DNA from: Cyclina sinensis
Lineage: Eukaryota; Mollusca; Bivalvia; Venerida; Veneridae
NCBI GenBank assembly: GCA_012932295.1
Contig: JAAONU010000053.1
Span: 1-64,000, forward strand
DNA: 64,000 bases
Reading direction: 5' to 3'
Positions 24,229-37,800 of the stretch are shown piece after piece. How positions within the stretch are numbered: the first letter of the stretch is position 1; every line of letters begins with the position of its first letter. The notes below the pieces were generated by a model. The model had not been told where the DNA came from and ran no database searches. It worked only from the letters and a program-made list of their open reading frames with translations. A program made the position numbers and the translations under genes.

Positions 24229-25016
24229 GTTTATTTGGTCCGAACTACAAGCTGAATACCCAACTACTAGCTTGTAATTCAAATATTGTATATGCTGGTG
24301 TATCTGGGCTGAACTACAAGTTGAATACCCAACTACTTCCTTGTAATTCAAATATAACTTATGCTGGTGTATCTGGGTTGAACTACAAGCTGAATACCCA
24401 ACTACTAGCTTGTAATTCAAATATGCTGGTGTATCTGGTCCGAACTACAAGCTGAATACCCAACTACTAGCTTGTAATTCAAATATGCTGATGTATATGG
24501 GTTGAACTACAAGCTGAATACCCAACTACTAGCTTGTAATTCAAATATGCTGGTGTATCTGGGTTGAACTACAAGCTGAATACCCAACTACTAGCTTGTA
24601 ATTCAAATATTGTGTATGCTGATGCATTTGGGTGTACTACAAGCTGAATACCCAACTACTAGCTTGTAATTCAAATATAACGTATGCTCGTGTATCTGGT
24701 CCGAACTACAAGCTGAATACCCAACTACTAGCTTGTAATTCAAATATTGTATATGCTGGTGTATCTGGGCTGAACTACAAGCTGAATACCCAACTACTAG
24801 CTTGTAATTCAAATATAACGTATGCTGATGTATCTGGTCCGAACTACAAGCTGAATACCCAACTACTAGCTTGTAATTCAAATATAACGTATGCTGATGT
24901 ATTTGGTCCGAACTACAAGCTGAATACCCAACTACTAGCTTGTAATTCAAATATAACGTATGCTGGTGTATCTGGGTTGAACTACAAGCTGAATACCCAA
25001 CTACTAGCTTGTAATT
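24229..25016 (-). repeat. Right arm: about 12 units in opposite orientation
   Basis: GAATACCCAAC recurs at 24254, 24323, 24392, 24454, 24516, 24578, 24646, 24715, 24784, 24853, 24922 and 24991. Three consecutive steps are 62 bp instead of 69, a shared 7-bp deletion that has itself been amplified. Otherwise the units match the left arm in reverse complement. Confidence 0.93.
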
Positions 25017-26324
25017 TGCGAATTACAAGCTGAACTACGATGTACAATCTACAAGCCAACCTCACATACTTTTCTAAGCATACCGACTATTTCTCCGATC
25101 CCGCAAAATGATCGTCGCAGTATTCATAACTTGCCATATCCGACAACCTCCCATAACCGACATAACCAACTAGTCCCAATGAGTGTTGGTATAGACAAGT
25201 TTTACTGTAATAAAAGACTTTATACACCTACAAAAACTGAAAAGCATTTAGCTCAAATATCATGTATGTTGTGTGTCGTTATATCTTCATGGCGCATGTT
25301 GTATTTCTCTCAGGGTATAGCCTTTTTTAAAGAAACTTTTATGCCCATATAGAAAATAAAAGCATGAAGCTCAAATATCGTTTTTCTTGTTTGTTGTGTG
25401 TCGTTATATCTTAATATGTTCGTATAAAAAGTCGCGGAATCTTGTGCTCCTATCGTGACCTATTTGCTCCAGACTTGCAGAAATTAGCATCGCATTCACT
25501 ATCTTCAGATGATCGTAAAGCATGGATTTTTAAGGCCCTGGTGTTGGTAAGTTATTTCTCTTGGTTATTTTAAAGTATGCTCAACGACGAGTGTCTCATT
25601 CGCTGTTGGACCAGTCTTCCAATTTTGGACAGATGACCAAATGTGTCAATGTTTTAATGCTTGTTACAAGGAGTATGAAAGGAATAGTTTGTTATAACTG
25701 CCATTTTTGGTGAAGATCACACGGCATCTGCTGATTATACACATTAGTATCCATGTAACTTATATCTATGCTTTAAGGTGAATATTATTTAATATTTTAT
25801 GCACCCTCAGTCAATATTGTCGTCTACAGGGATATATGTTTGAAGATATGTTGCTAAGATCAATATTGGCTTCTGTCTTCTCCATTGTAACATGATAAGT
25901 TAAGTTATAAATATCCATTGCACCAAGACCAAACTGATTCCTTGTGTACATCTTCTTTCCTGGTGACATTTTTCCTACTTTGACTTCAATTTTATTATAC
26001 CCATATCTTTATTATTTTTTACTCGCCACCACCTTTTTTTTTTTGAAGAAGGTTAAAAAAAGAGCCTTGTTCACTAATCAATTCACTGTACTTTCTACAA
26101 GAGACGGGAACCAGATGGGATTACGTCATAAGAACCCTGTAGATCAATGAAATTGCATTTATTATAGATCTTTAGAACCTAGTTAAAATTTATCTTGGAT
26201 AATAAAACCATATTATTTTTTCCTAAGTATTTAAAGAGCAGTCACTTATTTCTCATTTTAATACAATTATTGTCTTAAGCAATGAGGACTAAGAGTATTA
26301 TGAAAATAGGGTACACTTGTAGTA

Positions 26325-26530
26325 GGGTGGTTGCATGGCATTTCGTCGACGGAGTTTGCAATGCATCTTAGAATAAACAAACCAGAGTGGGTTTTGAGCC
26401 CCGATCTTAGCGCATCGAAGGCAAACAGACACTAACCATTTAGCAAACGAATCGATTCCCTGACGCAGTTGTCAGGGGTTGTATTTATACAATTATAGGA
26501 AGGTATGTACTAGACTGTAACACATCGCCT
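26325..26530 (-). repeat. tRNA-derived SINE, copy 1
   Basis: On the minus strand the sequence contains CTGACAACTGCGTCAGG, then TAAATGGTTAGTGTCTG and ATCGGGGCTC, a tRNA-like head with A-box-like and B-box-like segments but no proper cloverleaf. The same elements in the same order recur at 26640-26885, and in the opposite orientation at 39345-39500. Confidence 0.6.
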
Positions 26531-26639
26531 CTTGAGAAAGGCATCATTTATGATGACGAATGGTGTTTGTGTATTTTTGAGATCAGAAGATCAGACAGAA
26601 ATCTTGAAAGATTCTTTTTTATTTATTTTTTATAACTAA

Positions 26640-26885
26640 GTCCAGGAAACGCCATCCCGGACGAGCCCCCATCTTACGAACATTAAAGTCCGTAGCAGAA
26701 GGATACAATGTTTCTTAGAATACACAACCTAGAGCGGGATTCGACCTCCAATCTTAGCGCTTCGAAGGCCAACATTAACCACTGAGCCAAAAAATCAATT
26801 TCCTGACGCAGTTGTCAGAGGTTGTATGTATGAAATTATAGGAAGGTATGCACTAGAACGTAACAATATACAAGTGAATATTTCC
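26640..26885 (-). repeat. tRNA-derived SINE, copy 2
   Basis: Shares CCTGACGCAGTTGTCAG, ATTATAGGAAGGTATG and CAATCTTAGCGC-type segments with copy 1, same orientation, about 0.35 kb away. Confidence 0.6.
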
Positions 26886-28406
26886 AGAACTTTTATTTTG
26901 GTGTGACTGCCGTCCATAATTTCAGTTAGCTGCAAGAAACAAAGTGAAAAAAGGAAAGAAGAATCAGTCAAACAAAGATCAATCTTTATTCAAAATTTCA
27001 ACATGGCTACACAGGTATGCAACTTTATATAATGACTATAAGAATAACATAAGAAAAAAAAACTTATCTTAAGCTGTAATTCTAAGGATATGGAAAAAAA
27101 TAGAATGTTGATTGTGATATTTGTGAGAAAAAGTAAAAAAAAAATCTGTATCGATTAGCTTAAATTGAGGGACTTAAAAGGGGCAATTTCACAAAAAGCT
27201 CTGTTATAAGACTATTATAACGAATGGATTGTAACACAGGGGTAAGTGTACAGTATCGTATCTATCTCTTACTTTATTACGTATGTTGTTATAAAGGTTT
27301 TGCACTGATCACTGAATTAGAAAAAAATAAGACAATTTTGGCATTTTTATTCAGTGTGGTAGACAAAGGCATTATTGCACCAATTGCGTGTTTTACCTTT
27401 ATTTTCGGAAATGAAATGCCTTATTTTGTCTTCATGTCTAACAGAACACACTCAAATCAACACTCCGTCATCAGTCACGAAACAGTATATATGTCTACCA
27501 TACTTGCTATGAATATATTTTTATTTTCCTAGATATCTGAACGGTATAAAATAGAATAGTTAGTGAAAAAAAAATTTTTTATGACTTGCAGGTAGAATCA
27601 AACTTTCTAACGTTTCAAAAACGAATGAGGTACATTATATTTATCATTCGGGCCATGATGGCAGATTGTTTTTATCATTAAGGTCGTCTTTCAGTACTCT
27701 ATAAATTTCCAGTGATGATCTCCAGAAAACAACTTCTTATATATGTTCTTAATAAGTATGGTGACCTGCAGGGATTTTGGCACATTATAAGAAACATTAT
27801 GCAAATGTTCAAGGGTTACTTTTAATATCACTGCTAGTTCGTTGCTATTATCCTTTAAGGCACATTTGTTTAAGAATAACAGTTGGGTCATTTAATACGT
27901 TGGAAAGAATCTTTTTCACTGTCATGATTTTGAATTTAAGTGTCATTATTTTCAGTTTTTACCACATCCCTTGTGGAAATGATGGCATATCACATAATAA
28001 GTTATGCACAATTTTGTGATAAAGTCTTTGGGATTTTTTCGACTTGACAAGCATTTAATATGTTGCGTCCATGTATTATCTCTCCCAGGAAGTCACCAGT
28101 CTCTTATATCAATATTCGTTATACTAAACGACATCCAGGGTACAGCAACAACACAATAATGATAATATACTAGCAAACAGTTAATATTTGTCTATTGAAC
28201 ACACACAACGGTTACATGAAAGACGTATTTCTAGAAAGAAAATTCTGTAATTAAAACCTGCTGTACTTTGCAACGGATTTCAACGCCAAACGGCAAAACG
28301 TCCAAACAACACCAAACGTGCAACATCTAAAAATTTTCCACCAAATTAAGCCCGGGTGTAATTGTTAATCTTATATTTTGTGGAAGGGATTTAATGCTGC
28401 ATAGTA

Positions 28407-28412
28407 TTTATT
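28407..28412 (-). terminator. Polyadenylation signal of the SDR gene
   Basis: AATAAA on the minus strand 15 nt after the TAG stop of the SDR gene, in the right place for a very short 3' UTR. Confidence 0.5.
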
Positions 28413-28426
28413 TCAAATATCTAGAT

Positions 28427-28812
28427 CTACCGCCTAATAAAAACAATGAAATTTTTCACTTTTCCTTCTTTAGGTTCGTCAGCTTTCAGTCCTATGTCTT
28501 CGACTTCAGGTTTCTTTTCCTTGTCGTCTGCAACGGTGTCTTCCGGTGTCGGCTCAGCAAGGCCACATAACTGAAGAGATACGTTCCATAATTTCTGCCC
28601 TAGTTCCTTATCTTTAGCGAAGCTCTTGATTTGGCAAGCAGTACAGTTTTCTAATATTTTCCCAGAAAGGTCTCGTAGCTTGTCTGCTACTGCGCAGAAC
28701 ACTACCGTTTGACAACCCTCTTCTGGTGATTTGAAGAAAACTCTGGCGCATGCTCGTAACATATTTCCCGATACCCCTGGCCAGTTTCGCAAGAGATCAG
28801 TGCAGACCATTC
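28427..28812 (-). CDS. SDR gene exon 5 (terminal)
   Basis: Acceptor CAACCAG|GA at 28813. It encodes the end of the catalytic fold (GMVCTDLLRNWPG after HPG) and the C-terminal helices, then a charged tail (PEDTVADDKEKKPEVED) ending FIVFIRR and TAG at 28429-28427. Confidence 0.9.
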
Positions 28813-31800
28813 CTGGTTGAAAGTAAACAAAAACATGGCATGTTTATCTTATAACTATTGTAGTAACTGGATATTGAGGATGAAGAAAATTCAAGGTTAA
28901 GAATCATTGTATCTCTAATGTGGCTGTACCGTTCGGAAATACGATGTATAAACCTTATTTTTGACATAAAGAGTAAATGTGTGAATGATGAAAAAGAAAA
29001 AAAGTCGTCAGCTTTTGAAATTAAAACGTAAAAGAGGTAGAAATAAAAAAAAACATCTAGTTTGGCTTAGACCAAATCTCCAGTTAAACAGCTTTTCCAT
29101 TGCCAACAACCTGAAAGATGTTCACCGTTTAATTTTAAAAAAAAAACGTCTTTCAGTCAAATAGAGTCAAAATTATTACCCGGGTGAACTCCGAAAGAAT
29201 GCACTATATCAGCTGATAAACGCCGATGCAACTCCATATTGAAGACAACCATGGCCAACTTAGAACGTCCATAAGCCTTGTATATATCATACTTCGCCAG
29301 TGCAAGGTCGTCAAAGTCCAGTTTCGCTTTCCTAAAGTCAAATTACAAGTTGTAGGTATAGTATGGCCTTCCTTTTTAAACATTTTGGTATAGGGCATCT
29401 GGGGGACAAGACGAAATGTTGTACATTGCCTTTTTTACTAAAAGTGTTTTTTTTTTTTTTTTAATCAGAGATTTTATTCAGTTCAAAGTCACGTGAAGAA
29501 GAATGAGATAAACCAAATAACTTAAAAAACATGGATCTATTCTAGACCATTTCATTTTTTTTAATTGTCCTGTATATAGACAGCACTGGGAGTAATAAGT
29601 TTTTTGCATTATCCGTTATTTGTATCTTGTCTCTATACTTTTTTATTTTGGCAGATTCTTGAAATCAGAACTTCTAGTTATCTTTTCTTTTTTTACCGGT
29701 CATGTGACTGAACTTATACTCACGTATAGCTATCTGACACCAGGTTTATAATCCTGCTGGGTGCACTGCGTTTCAGCTTGTCTGTCATGAGGTAGGTCAA
29801 GTAAAAATGACCTAGATAGTTAACTCCAAAATTTTTTTCATAGCCGTCATCAGTTGTTGCCCTTGGACCCATATACGCTGGAAGTTGTACCAAATATCTT
29901 TAACAACTCATAAAAATAGTTTCTAAATTCTCAAATTACCCTTGTTTTTGGCAAAATATTTAGCTTTACACTGAATTAACACCAATTTTGCCAATAATGC
30001 AACGCCAAAGACTGGTATCTCAACCAGTTACAAAGACTTTCCAAATGCTTTTGATCATATATTTTATAAAGATTTTCAGAAAGAGATTTTGATACAGCTT
30101 CAAAGATTTTACTGTACCAGTAAATGTAAAATGCAGAAATTTCTTTCCTTAATCGTTAGTTTAGTTGAGGTCAATAATCAATAATATAAGATAATGACAG
30201 TTAACGACGCCCTTGCCGGAAAAAAATTAGCTTTTAAGTTACATAAAGAATCTTGGTTTAAAAAATGTATACGGCCTAAGAATAAACAAAGATCTATCAC
30301 TGACTTTTTTTTCTAAGCAGTAAAGTCACACTACCTGCGTTGTTTATGAGAACATGACACAGTGGTTCTCTATGGTCTATGCTGTCGGCAAAATCTTTTA
30401 CGGAAGCCAGTCGACCAAGGTCTAGTTCGTAACAATAAACTTCGGAATTCTTCGTCTTACTACGTATTTTGTTCGCCACAGCTTCGCCCTTCAATTTATC
30501 CTTGCAGCCAAGAATGACCCTGCCCCCGCGTCTTGCAAGTTCTGTTGCTGTTGCTCGTCCTATTCCTGTGTTAGCGCCTGAAAAAAAAACAATGCGAAGG
30601 CTGCATGACGTCATCATCAATTCTCTACGAAAACACGCCTTTGAATAAACACGACGTCATTATGGAAACACCCCACTAGTTTTTATAACACGTATTTACC
30701 TTTGTATATTATTGGACCTAATTACCCCGTGGGTAATGCGTTGGCTCTATTGCTTGAGAGCAAAGAATTTACACTGTTTGTATCGTTGTCAGCAAGGTAA
30801 AAAAAAAACACTACGCAAATTTTATAATTCTAAAGACAGGTCTTGCTACACGTATGATGCAGATTCCAAGATTTCATTTCATTTTTGAACCTGGATAATA
30901 ACTGATACTTAGCAAAACACTTATTTTTAGGCGGGTATGTCTAAAATTATACATATATTATACGTTATTGTATGTTGTCAGCTCTGTTATTTGTTTCCCT
31001 CTGCAATACCTTGTTTCTCAATATATCAGAAAGATAGGGAAACAATATGGAAATTACAAGAACATTTATAAAAATGTTGTAACTTGGCATAAATTCAGTG
31101 TAAGCAATATCGGATTTTCTCTACAGGGAAACAAGCCTGATAAGCCATCAGGCGGCATGTTTCTGTGAAGTTTCAAGATAACAGTTTGTTACATCTTGGG
31201 ATGTCATATGAGCGTGTTTTGCAGGTAATAGTACGCTTTTAGATAAGGAGTACAAATGCAATATGAAAATATATACAGTCTCTTTGGCTTCTACATATCA
31301 CATATACATTGTGCCCGTAATCACTCCCTACAAAATATGAAGAATGTTGGTAATCTGTAAATATTTCGTATATTTTAGACCTAATGTTCTTCATATAACG
31401 TATAGACAGTATATAAGTTAGCATTTGCTATGATATAGAACCTGCAGGGCTATTCATTCAACTGAAGGTAGTTAATGCAATAACAAATAATGCGTATTGT
31501 CAAATATATAGTAAATTTCCGTAGGTTTTGCTGTAATATAAAATCTGCAGGGTTTCTCATAAAAAGATATGCAATATCAAATAACGCGTATTTTAAAACA
31601 TCCACCATCTTCCCTTGTTTAACGTATCATATAGGTTAGCCTTTGTAGTAATGTAGTCTCTGCAGGGTTTCTGATTAACATTAAAGGGTAAGACAACATG
31701 GCATAACATTCACAAACTGCCAGAGTTTAGAATATCAACATTTGTTTTTATGTTTTGCTGATAGTTGGGAAAAACTGCTTAAGTTTCACATAATTCAATA

Positions 31801-34800
31801 AAATTTATAGAAGTACTTTAAAACCTCAGCACCTCAGCATCTGTCGAAAAGTTGTGTTAACTTGAATTCTGAAAATGAAGTTTAAAATCCTTTTCATCTG
31901 CTGAAGAAATTGCCAGAATTCTTTACAATTAAAAATCTAGGTTGTTGTAAACAAATATTGTTAAACCTGTTGTTTACTGGTTGTTTTAGCATAAGGAATA
32001 CATGACTCAAGGTCTTTATACCACAAACGCAGGTAACGTTTATGTTCAGAGTTCAGAACTGTTGACAAAAGAGCCATTTGTTTCTTGTTATAGTAAAAAA
32101 AAAAAAAAAAAAACAACCAAGTACATGACTGTGTACTTTTAATTACCTGGTATTCAGATCACTTTTTAGATTGTCCACAACCTTGTGGATTATGCGATAC
32201 ATTACAACAAAAAGTAGGGTATAAGCATATTTTGTCTCGTGAATCTTTTGCTGCAATACCTGCGTGATCTGTTTAGTTTTGTATTCATTAATAATAACAA
32301 TAATAACAATAATAATAAAGTAATGATAATAAAAACAAAATGACATTACCTACATACGTATCTAATTTATTTTTATATACTTTTTGTTGTGCAAATTTGT
32401 TTTTGTGTCAAAATGGCTACCAAGAGCACACAGCTTTGAACTAGATGATATACATGTATGTATTTTCTTAGAATATCAAAATAAAATGCCTCATTTCTAT
32501 TTCTTGTCATCTTAGATTTTCACAGCATTTTTATCATTTTGCAAAACCCAGAAACTTAGGTATATTTGTTGGAAAGATAAAACAAATATAAAATCACAAT
32601 TGTGATTTTGTTTTTGTTCGTTTTGTTTGGGATTTTTTCCCAAGGAAATTTTCAATTGCACAATAAGCATACGCTTCTTATAATGAATCTTGAAATCAGG
32701 TAGAGACAAAAATGAATTGAGTTAATAAAACAGTATGCCTGTTGTACTTCTCTTTACCACTTACTTTTTGTCATTTAACACGTCTTTTGTTTCACAGCCA
32801 AAATTTTAATAAGAACGTGTCAGTTGCATGGTGTCTGTTAGCAAGATTGACAAAAAAAAGAGAAGTATCATTGTTACAAGTAATTACAAATAATCATTAA
32901 CAGGTGTGATGTTTTGTTTGTGTTTTATACAGTCGAAAGTATTGCAGAGTTGATGGAAGTATTTGCAAACTACGGCTTTTAAGCGGTTCACTTGTTTGTG
33001 ATGGTGTCAAAGACTGTCAAACTATGGCTTCTAAGCGGTTCACTTGTTTGTGATGGTGTCAAAGACTGTAGGTGTACATTACAGTTTTCTTTCAGCCGTT
33101 TTTCTTTGAATGATGCAAAACATTTTTAAGAATAATTAGCAAAGATTTTGGTATTGTGCTTTTATTCTGCTATGTGTGATCTTTTAGACACCTAAGTAAA
33201 CTTGTGTTGTAGTGATTTTCATTCCCACATTTGTTCTATTTTCCACCTAGATCACATTTTTTGAAAGTTTCTTTTTTTCTAATTTTGATGGACATGATTT
33301 TTTCATATGGATGCAATTTTTATCTTTTTCTATATTTCTTATGTTTATATCATCATAAGCTGCATCATCATCATCATCATCATCATCATCATATATCTCA
33401 ATTATGAGTGACTATGTACCTTTGCCTGTATCTTACATACAACTGAACGTTATATACGGATGAGTAAATACGTATTGTAGATGTAGAACTATTTCGGCAC
33501 ATGCAGCCTTGTGACATTGGGACAAGGACGGGCTAAAATCATATTAACTTAAGCCTTATTTCCTTCGGCTCATCTGACTGTCTTGTAAAGGAACATCGCT
33601 ATCATTTTTCGCTGCTTCGTTATTTCCGAATCTTTTTGAAACTGTTTAATACTTATTCAATCCATTCCGAAATGACCACTCAATAGTGAGTAAAATACAT
33701 TTTCAAATAAAGGATAGAACTCAACAAAATAAATTTCGACCTCCTAGATGTTTATTCACATCAATCGCAGTAATGAAAACTAATTTCTGGCAATCAATAC
33801 GTGTGAAACAAGACACATATTCATTGAAATGACACGTTAATTGCACATTTGAATCTTACGTGCAGCTGAAATAATCTTCACTACTTGTAAATCTTACACA
33901 TACACATGGAAGTCATTTTGTAAAGTATAATTTTAAGTTGCTGTTTTTTTTTTTGTTATAGTTTTCTGTATTATGAACAATGTTCAGTAATTTCTCTTCA
34001 CATTTCTAAAACCTAAAAATGAAGTACTGTTACATAATTTCAGAGGAAGCGGTGTTGGTAATTCTCTACAGGAAGCAAGTTCTGCTTTGCCATTTGGTGG
34101 AAAGTTTCTGTGAAGTTTCAAACTAATAATGTGTTACAAGCTAAGATATCAGATGATGGTTTTGCAGGTAATATTACATATAACGTATTCTGTTTCTTGT
34201 TGATACTTATTAAGCTACATTAAGCCGTTACCTTCACGCGGTGTGAATTTTACGTACAACTGTGTGAGAGCTACACACGTGACATTTAAAGAATGAGTGG
34301 TAGAGCTTTGAAGATATGCACCATTTTCTTAAATCTTCACAAGGTCCATCTTTAAGCGTTTTCATGCAGGATATTACAAATTTTAGTCATGTCTTTTGAA
34401 AAAACTCCTTATTTCTTATAAATGATTTTTTCCCAAGTATATATTACTAAACAAAATAAGTTTGATTACATTTTTATATACCTGTCCAATAATGAAAATA
34501 ATCGTAAACACTTAGAGCTTTAAAAGTAATTATTTCTTTCACTGAGTACGTACAAAACAAAATTTTTAATGAATATCACGTGTCATGAAGCTTACACATG
34601 TGTACATACGGTAACATCTTTACTAAGTTCCCTTTCAGGCCTTTTTTTACTTCACTCATCGGCTACATTTTTGTCGTTCTTTTTGCTTTGTTAATGTCTG
34701 TTTGGTTTTCTTTAACACATTTAACTGTCCTCTGAAATTGGGTAGACCCGTATCTGCTTATGAAAATAAATTATAATCAAATGAATTTCAAGCTTTGATT

Positions 34801-37800
34801 TCTAGCTTTGCCTTCTTAATTTGTACCAGAAGGACACCTTACTCTAATTCAAGAAGTATCTGTCATCATCTATTTCTGTTAAGTATTTTTTCAAATTATT
34901 TAGCTGAAAGTGCAAAACTGCAAGGCACTCTGCAAATAAGCTTGCATCTGCATGCAATTTAATCTATCCCCGTTTCGTTTTCTTGATACAATCCTAAAGA
35001 ATCATTCGTATTCAATACAATATACCTTGTACATGACAGAACTGAAGTTAACTTTAAATGAAATCAGCTAAAAGTGCATTGTTTTCATATTTCAATTAAC
35101 ATTTTACAAGTACTTTCCTCCTTAGCAGAAATACATATTAATGTCAAGTTAATTGTTCGGTATTTATCGAAAAAAAAAACGTTTAAAAATGAAATGGGTA
35201 AAATGCTGTTTAAAACATATTTGCAATGCATTTGCTGAAGAGAATAATTCTCTAGGCAACTTGAATACGAAAACAAATGTAGAGAGTTGGTAAATAAATA
35301 ACGCTTTAATACATACTTGATGTTTTTACTGTTCAAGGTCTTTCTGGCTAGAACCTTCAGAAACTGATATATAGACCAGTCTGTGCATTTATCATGTTAC
35401 AAATATGCCGGTTCGCTCAATCCGAAAGTCCGATGCCAAACGTTAGAACAATAATAATTATCTAATGTTATTAATTGACTTCATATTGGCCAAGTTATTT
35501 GTCCTCAGTCAGGCGTGTGCCATCACCAAAGTAAGTCTGGGAAGAAACTTAACTAGCATATCCTTTGTGCAAATTCTTGTCCTTCCTCATTTATACTTAC
35601 TTCAATGTTTACTTCGCCTCTCTGTTTAACCTTTAATTATTGTTTAACAGTTCGTTTGTTTGTTCCGGTTATAAAACTTTGACAAGAACCTTTAAAATAC
35701 ATGCTGTCTGTTCTTTCCATCAGCAGGAGAGCAAGTAGGATCTTTGTTAAGTAATTATCGCATCTGTTTAACATAAACTAGCGTGCAGCGTTGTTTATAC
35801 AACTAAAGGAGATGCATATTTGATGTAAAATCGAATCAGCTTTGCAGATATTAAGTTTTTTGAAGAACCTGATTGTTTTATAATGATGAAGGCTGATATT
35901 TGTAAGTGAAAAGCATGTACCCTGCTTTGGGGTTATTCTGTTTACCGTATGCTTAAAAGAATGCTAGTTTTATGCTTGCAGTTGTTTACTTTTTTACCGT
36001 GATATTAGTGCTTTTCTTTTATTTCCTTTTTTTCAAATCTTCATCTTAAAGATAACTTTGAAGTGAAGAGTTAGTAGTGATAAAATGAATATTGCTTCTA
36101 AGTGGTTTAACGTAAAAATTCATTTTCATATAAATATGTATATCTACCTAAAATACCTCATAATTAACATGCGTAGGAGTAATTTTATTGGATTCTTTAT
36201 CTTTGATATTGAATAAAAACTACATACTGTGTTAAACATTTTAGCAGTAAGGTAAAAATCACAGACGTTCGCATTTTCTTTTTGCCTCAAGGATTCAGTC
36301 GTTCTTTGTAATTAGGGCAATTGGCACGTAAGTATTTGCTGCATAGTGTGAGGTGAATGTACATATTTTATGATCGAAATTGCAGAGGAATCACGAAATA
36401 GAGGATATTTGTTTGTTTTTGTGGAAGATGAGAATTTATTTCATCGAGTGAACACCATATGTGATATTTTCACGAGTGGCGCAGCCACGAGTGAAAATAT
36501 CAACATATGGTGTTCACGAGATTAAATAAATTCCCATCTTCCACTAAAAAACAAACAAATTTTCTTTTTATTTTATGCCAACACGTCAAAAATGGGTATT
36601 TTATGACATTTTTACTCAGGGCCTTCAATAATTTCCCTATGGTGAGCCCCAAATCTGTTAATGCGTACTTTGGTTACTCCGCACACAAAAAGTGCAGACA
36701 ATCTCCAATACATATGATAACTTTACTTCTGCTGAAATAAACTGAATACACTTTCATTAAATAACATTTATTTTTCTCTACACAGCTTATCAATATTTAT
36801 TGAATTTTAGCCATACATACTTTAATTATAAAAGCGGATTAATTCCGAGTAATATTCAATCAATTGAATTAAAGTCGGCCATATTGGATATTGTCCATGT
36901 GAGTTATGTAAACAAATCAGACATTTTAAATAATTCATGGCGAATTTCATCATTGTTCACAACTAGTTAGGCTCAGGAATTCAATATTATAACTGGATTT
37001 AACAAGGTAAATAAATTGCCGACTGTGTTTATTATGCTGGCCGCCAACAGATTTCAAACCATGAAAATTGTCCTTGCAGCTAACTTAGCTGTAAAAAGTT
37101 TTATTTTCAACCTGTTTTATCAGAACCGACAAAATAATTTATTTTGTTTACTAAACATTTAATAACTGCAAATTGTGCAAACTCAGATGTGGATGCAAAA
37201 CGATGAAATACAAATCTAAACGTAGAATATTTTTCTTCTAATGTTTACCTCATCTTGAGCCTGAACCGACCTTGAATTCTAGTTATCAGTTATTTATTAT
37301 ACAATTTATTATTTGCAGGCATGGTTGTGCACCAGTCAGCAGTGGAATTCACGAGTGATCAAACACACCAGACAGGCTGTTTCTCAGGTGCGAGCTATAA
37401 AAAAGCTTTGATTATAGTTACAAGACAGCTGCTTCTGCCGTTTTCGTGGGAAAGATTAAAGGTTATGTCTTTTTTGTCCTTGACATTGCTTATAACCTTT
37501 ACGCTTTTAGGTAACCTTCAAACGCTATTAAACGTATTGTTTTATATACACCTGGAAAAAGGTTAAGCACCCCCCGGTTTTTTGACAAGTGTTTCAGCAC
37601 ATAGATTTCATACGTGCGAATTTATTTGAAAATAACCATTACAACGGCATTTTTTTAAATTTCAATATTGTGTCTAACATACAATGGAGGAATTTGGTAG
37701 AATTCCTAATATCTACTGTGGAAAAAGGCCTCTTATAGAAGACGTGTATTTTAACGTCATACAAACGTTGGATGAAGTATGGAGCTGCAGATTTCATTGG

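Larger units (their letters stand above)
22805..25071. mobile_element. Foldback-type element built of 69-bp repeats in opposed arms
   Basis: A 2267-bp element flanked by a perfect 9-bp direct repeat, TTCTAAGCA (22796-22804 and 25072-25080). The outer 40 bp at each end (22805-22844 and 25032-25071) are inverted copies agreeing at 35 of 40 positions and abut the duplication exactly. Inside each end is an 11-bp perfect palindrome, AGCTTGTAATT with its partner (22845-22870 and 25006-25031). The rest is tandem repeat: 20 units in the left arm and 12 in the right arm in opposite orientation, meeting near 24229 with almost no spacer. There is no transposase, so it is non-autonomous. Nine-base duplications are usual for Drosophila foldback and Mutator-group insertions; membership here is inference. 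Confidence 0.88.
25081..28406. other. Intergenic region with SINE copies and one exon-like stretch
   Basis: Between the foldback element and the SDR gene no complete gene is seen. The stretch 25450-25546 (plus) is open and protein-like (YRDLFAPDLQKLASHSLSS, then DDRKAWIFKALVL) and ends in G|GTAAGT, with TATAAAAA at 25423-25430 upstream. It could be an orphan first exon but I cannot connect it to anything. Two SINE copies are listed separately. 26881-28406 shows nothing further. Confidence 0.4.

Noticed and set aside
22843..25033. Long open frames on both strands encoding a 23-residue repeat protein
   Set aside because: The unit is 69 bp (3 x 23) and happens to lack stops in some frames on both strands, and the array is part of a foldback element. 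Openness follows from unit length, with no start context, splice sites or conservation pattern favouring one frame.
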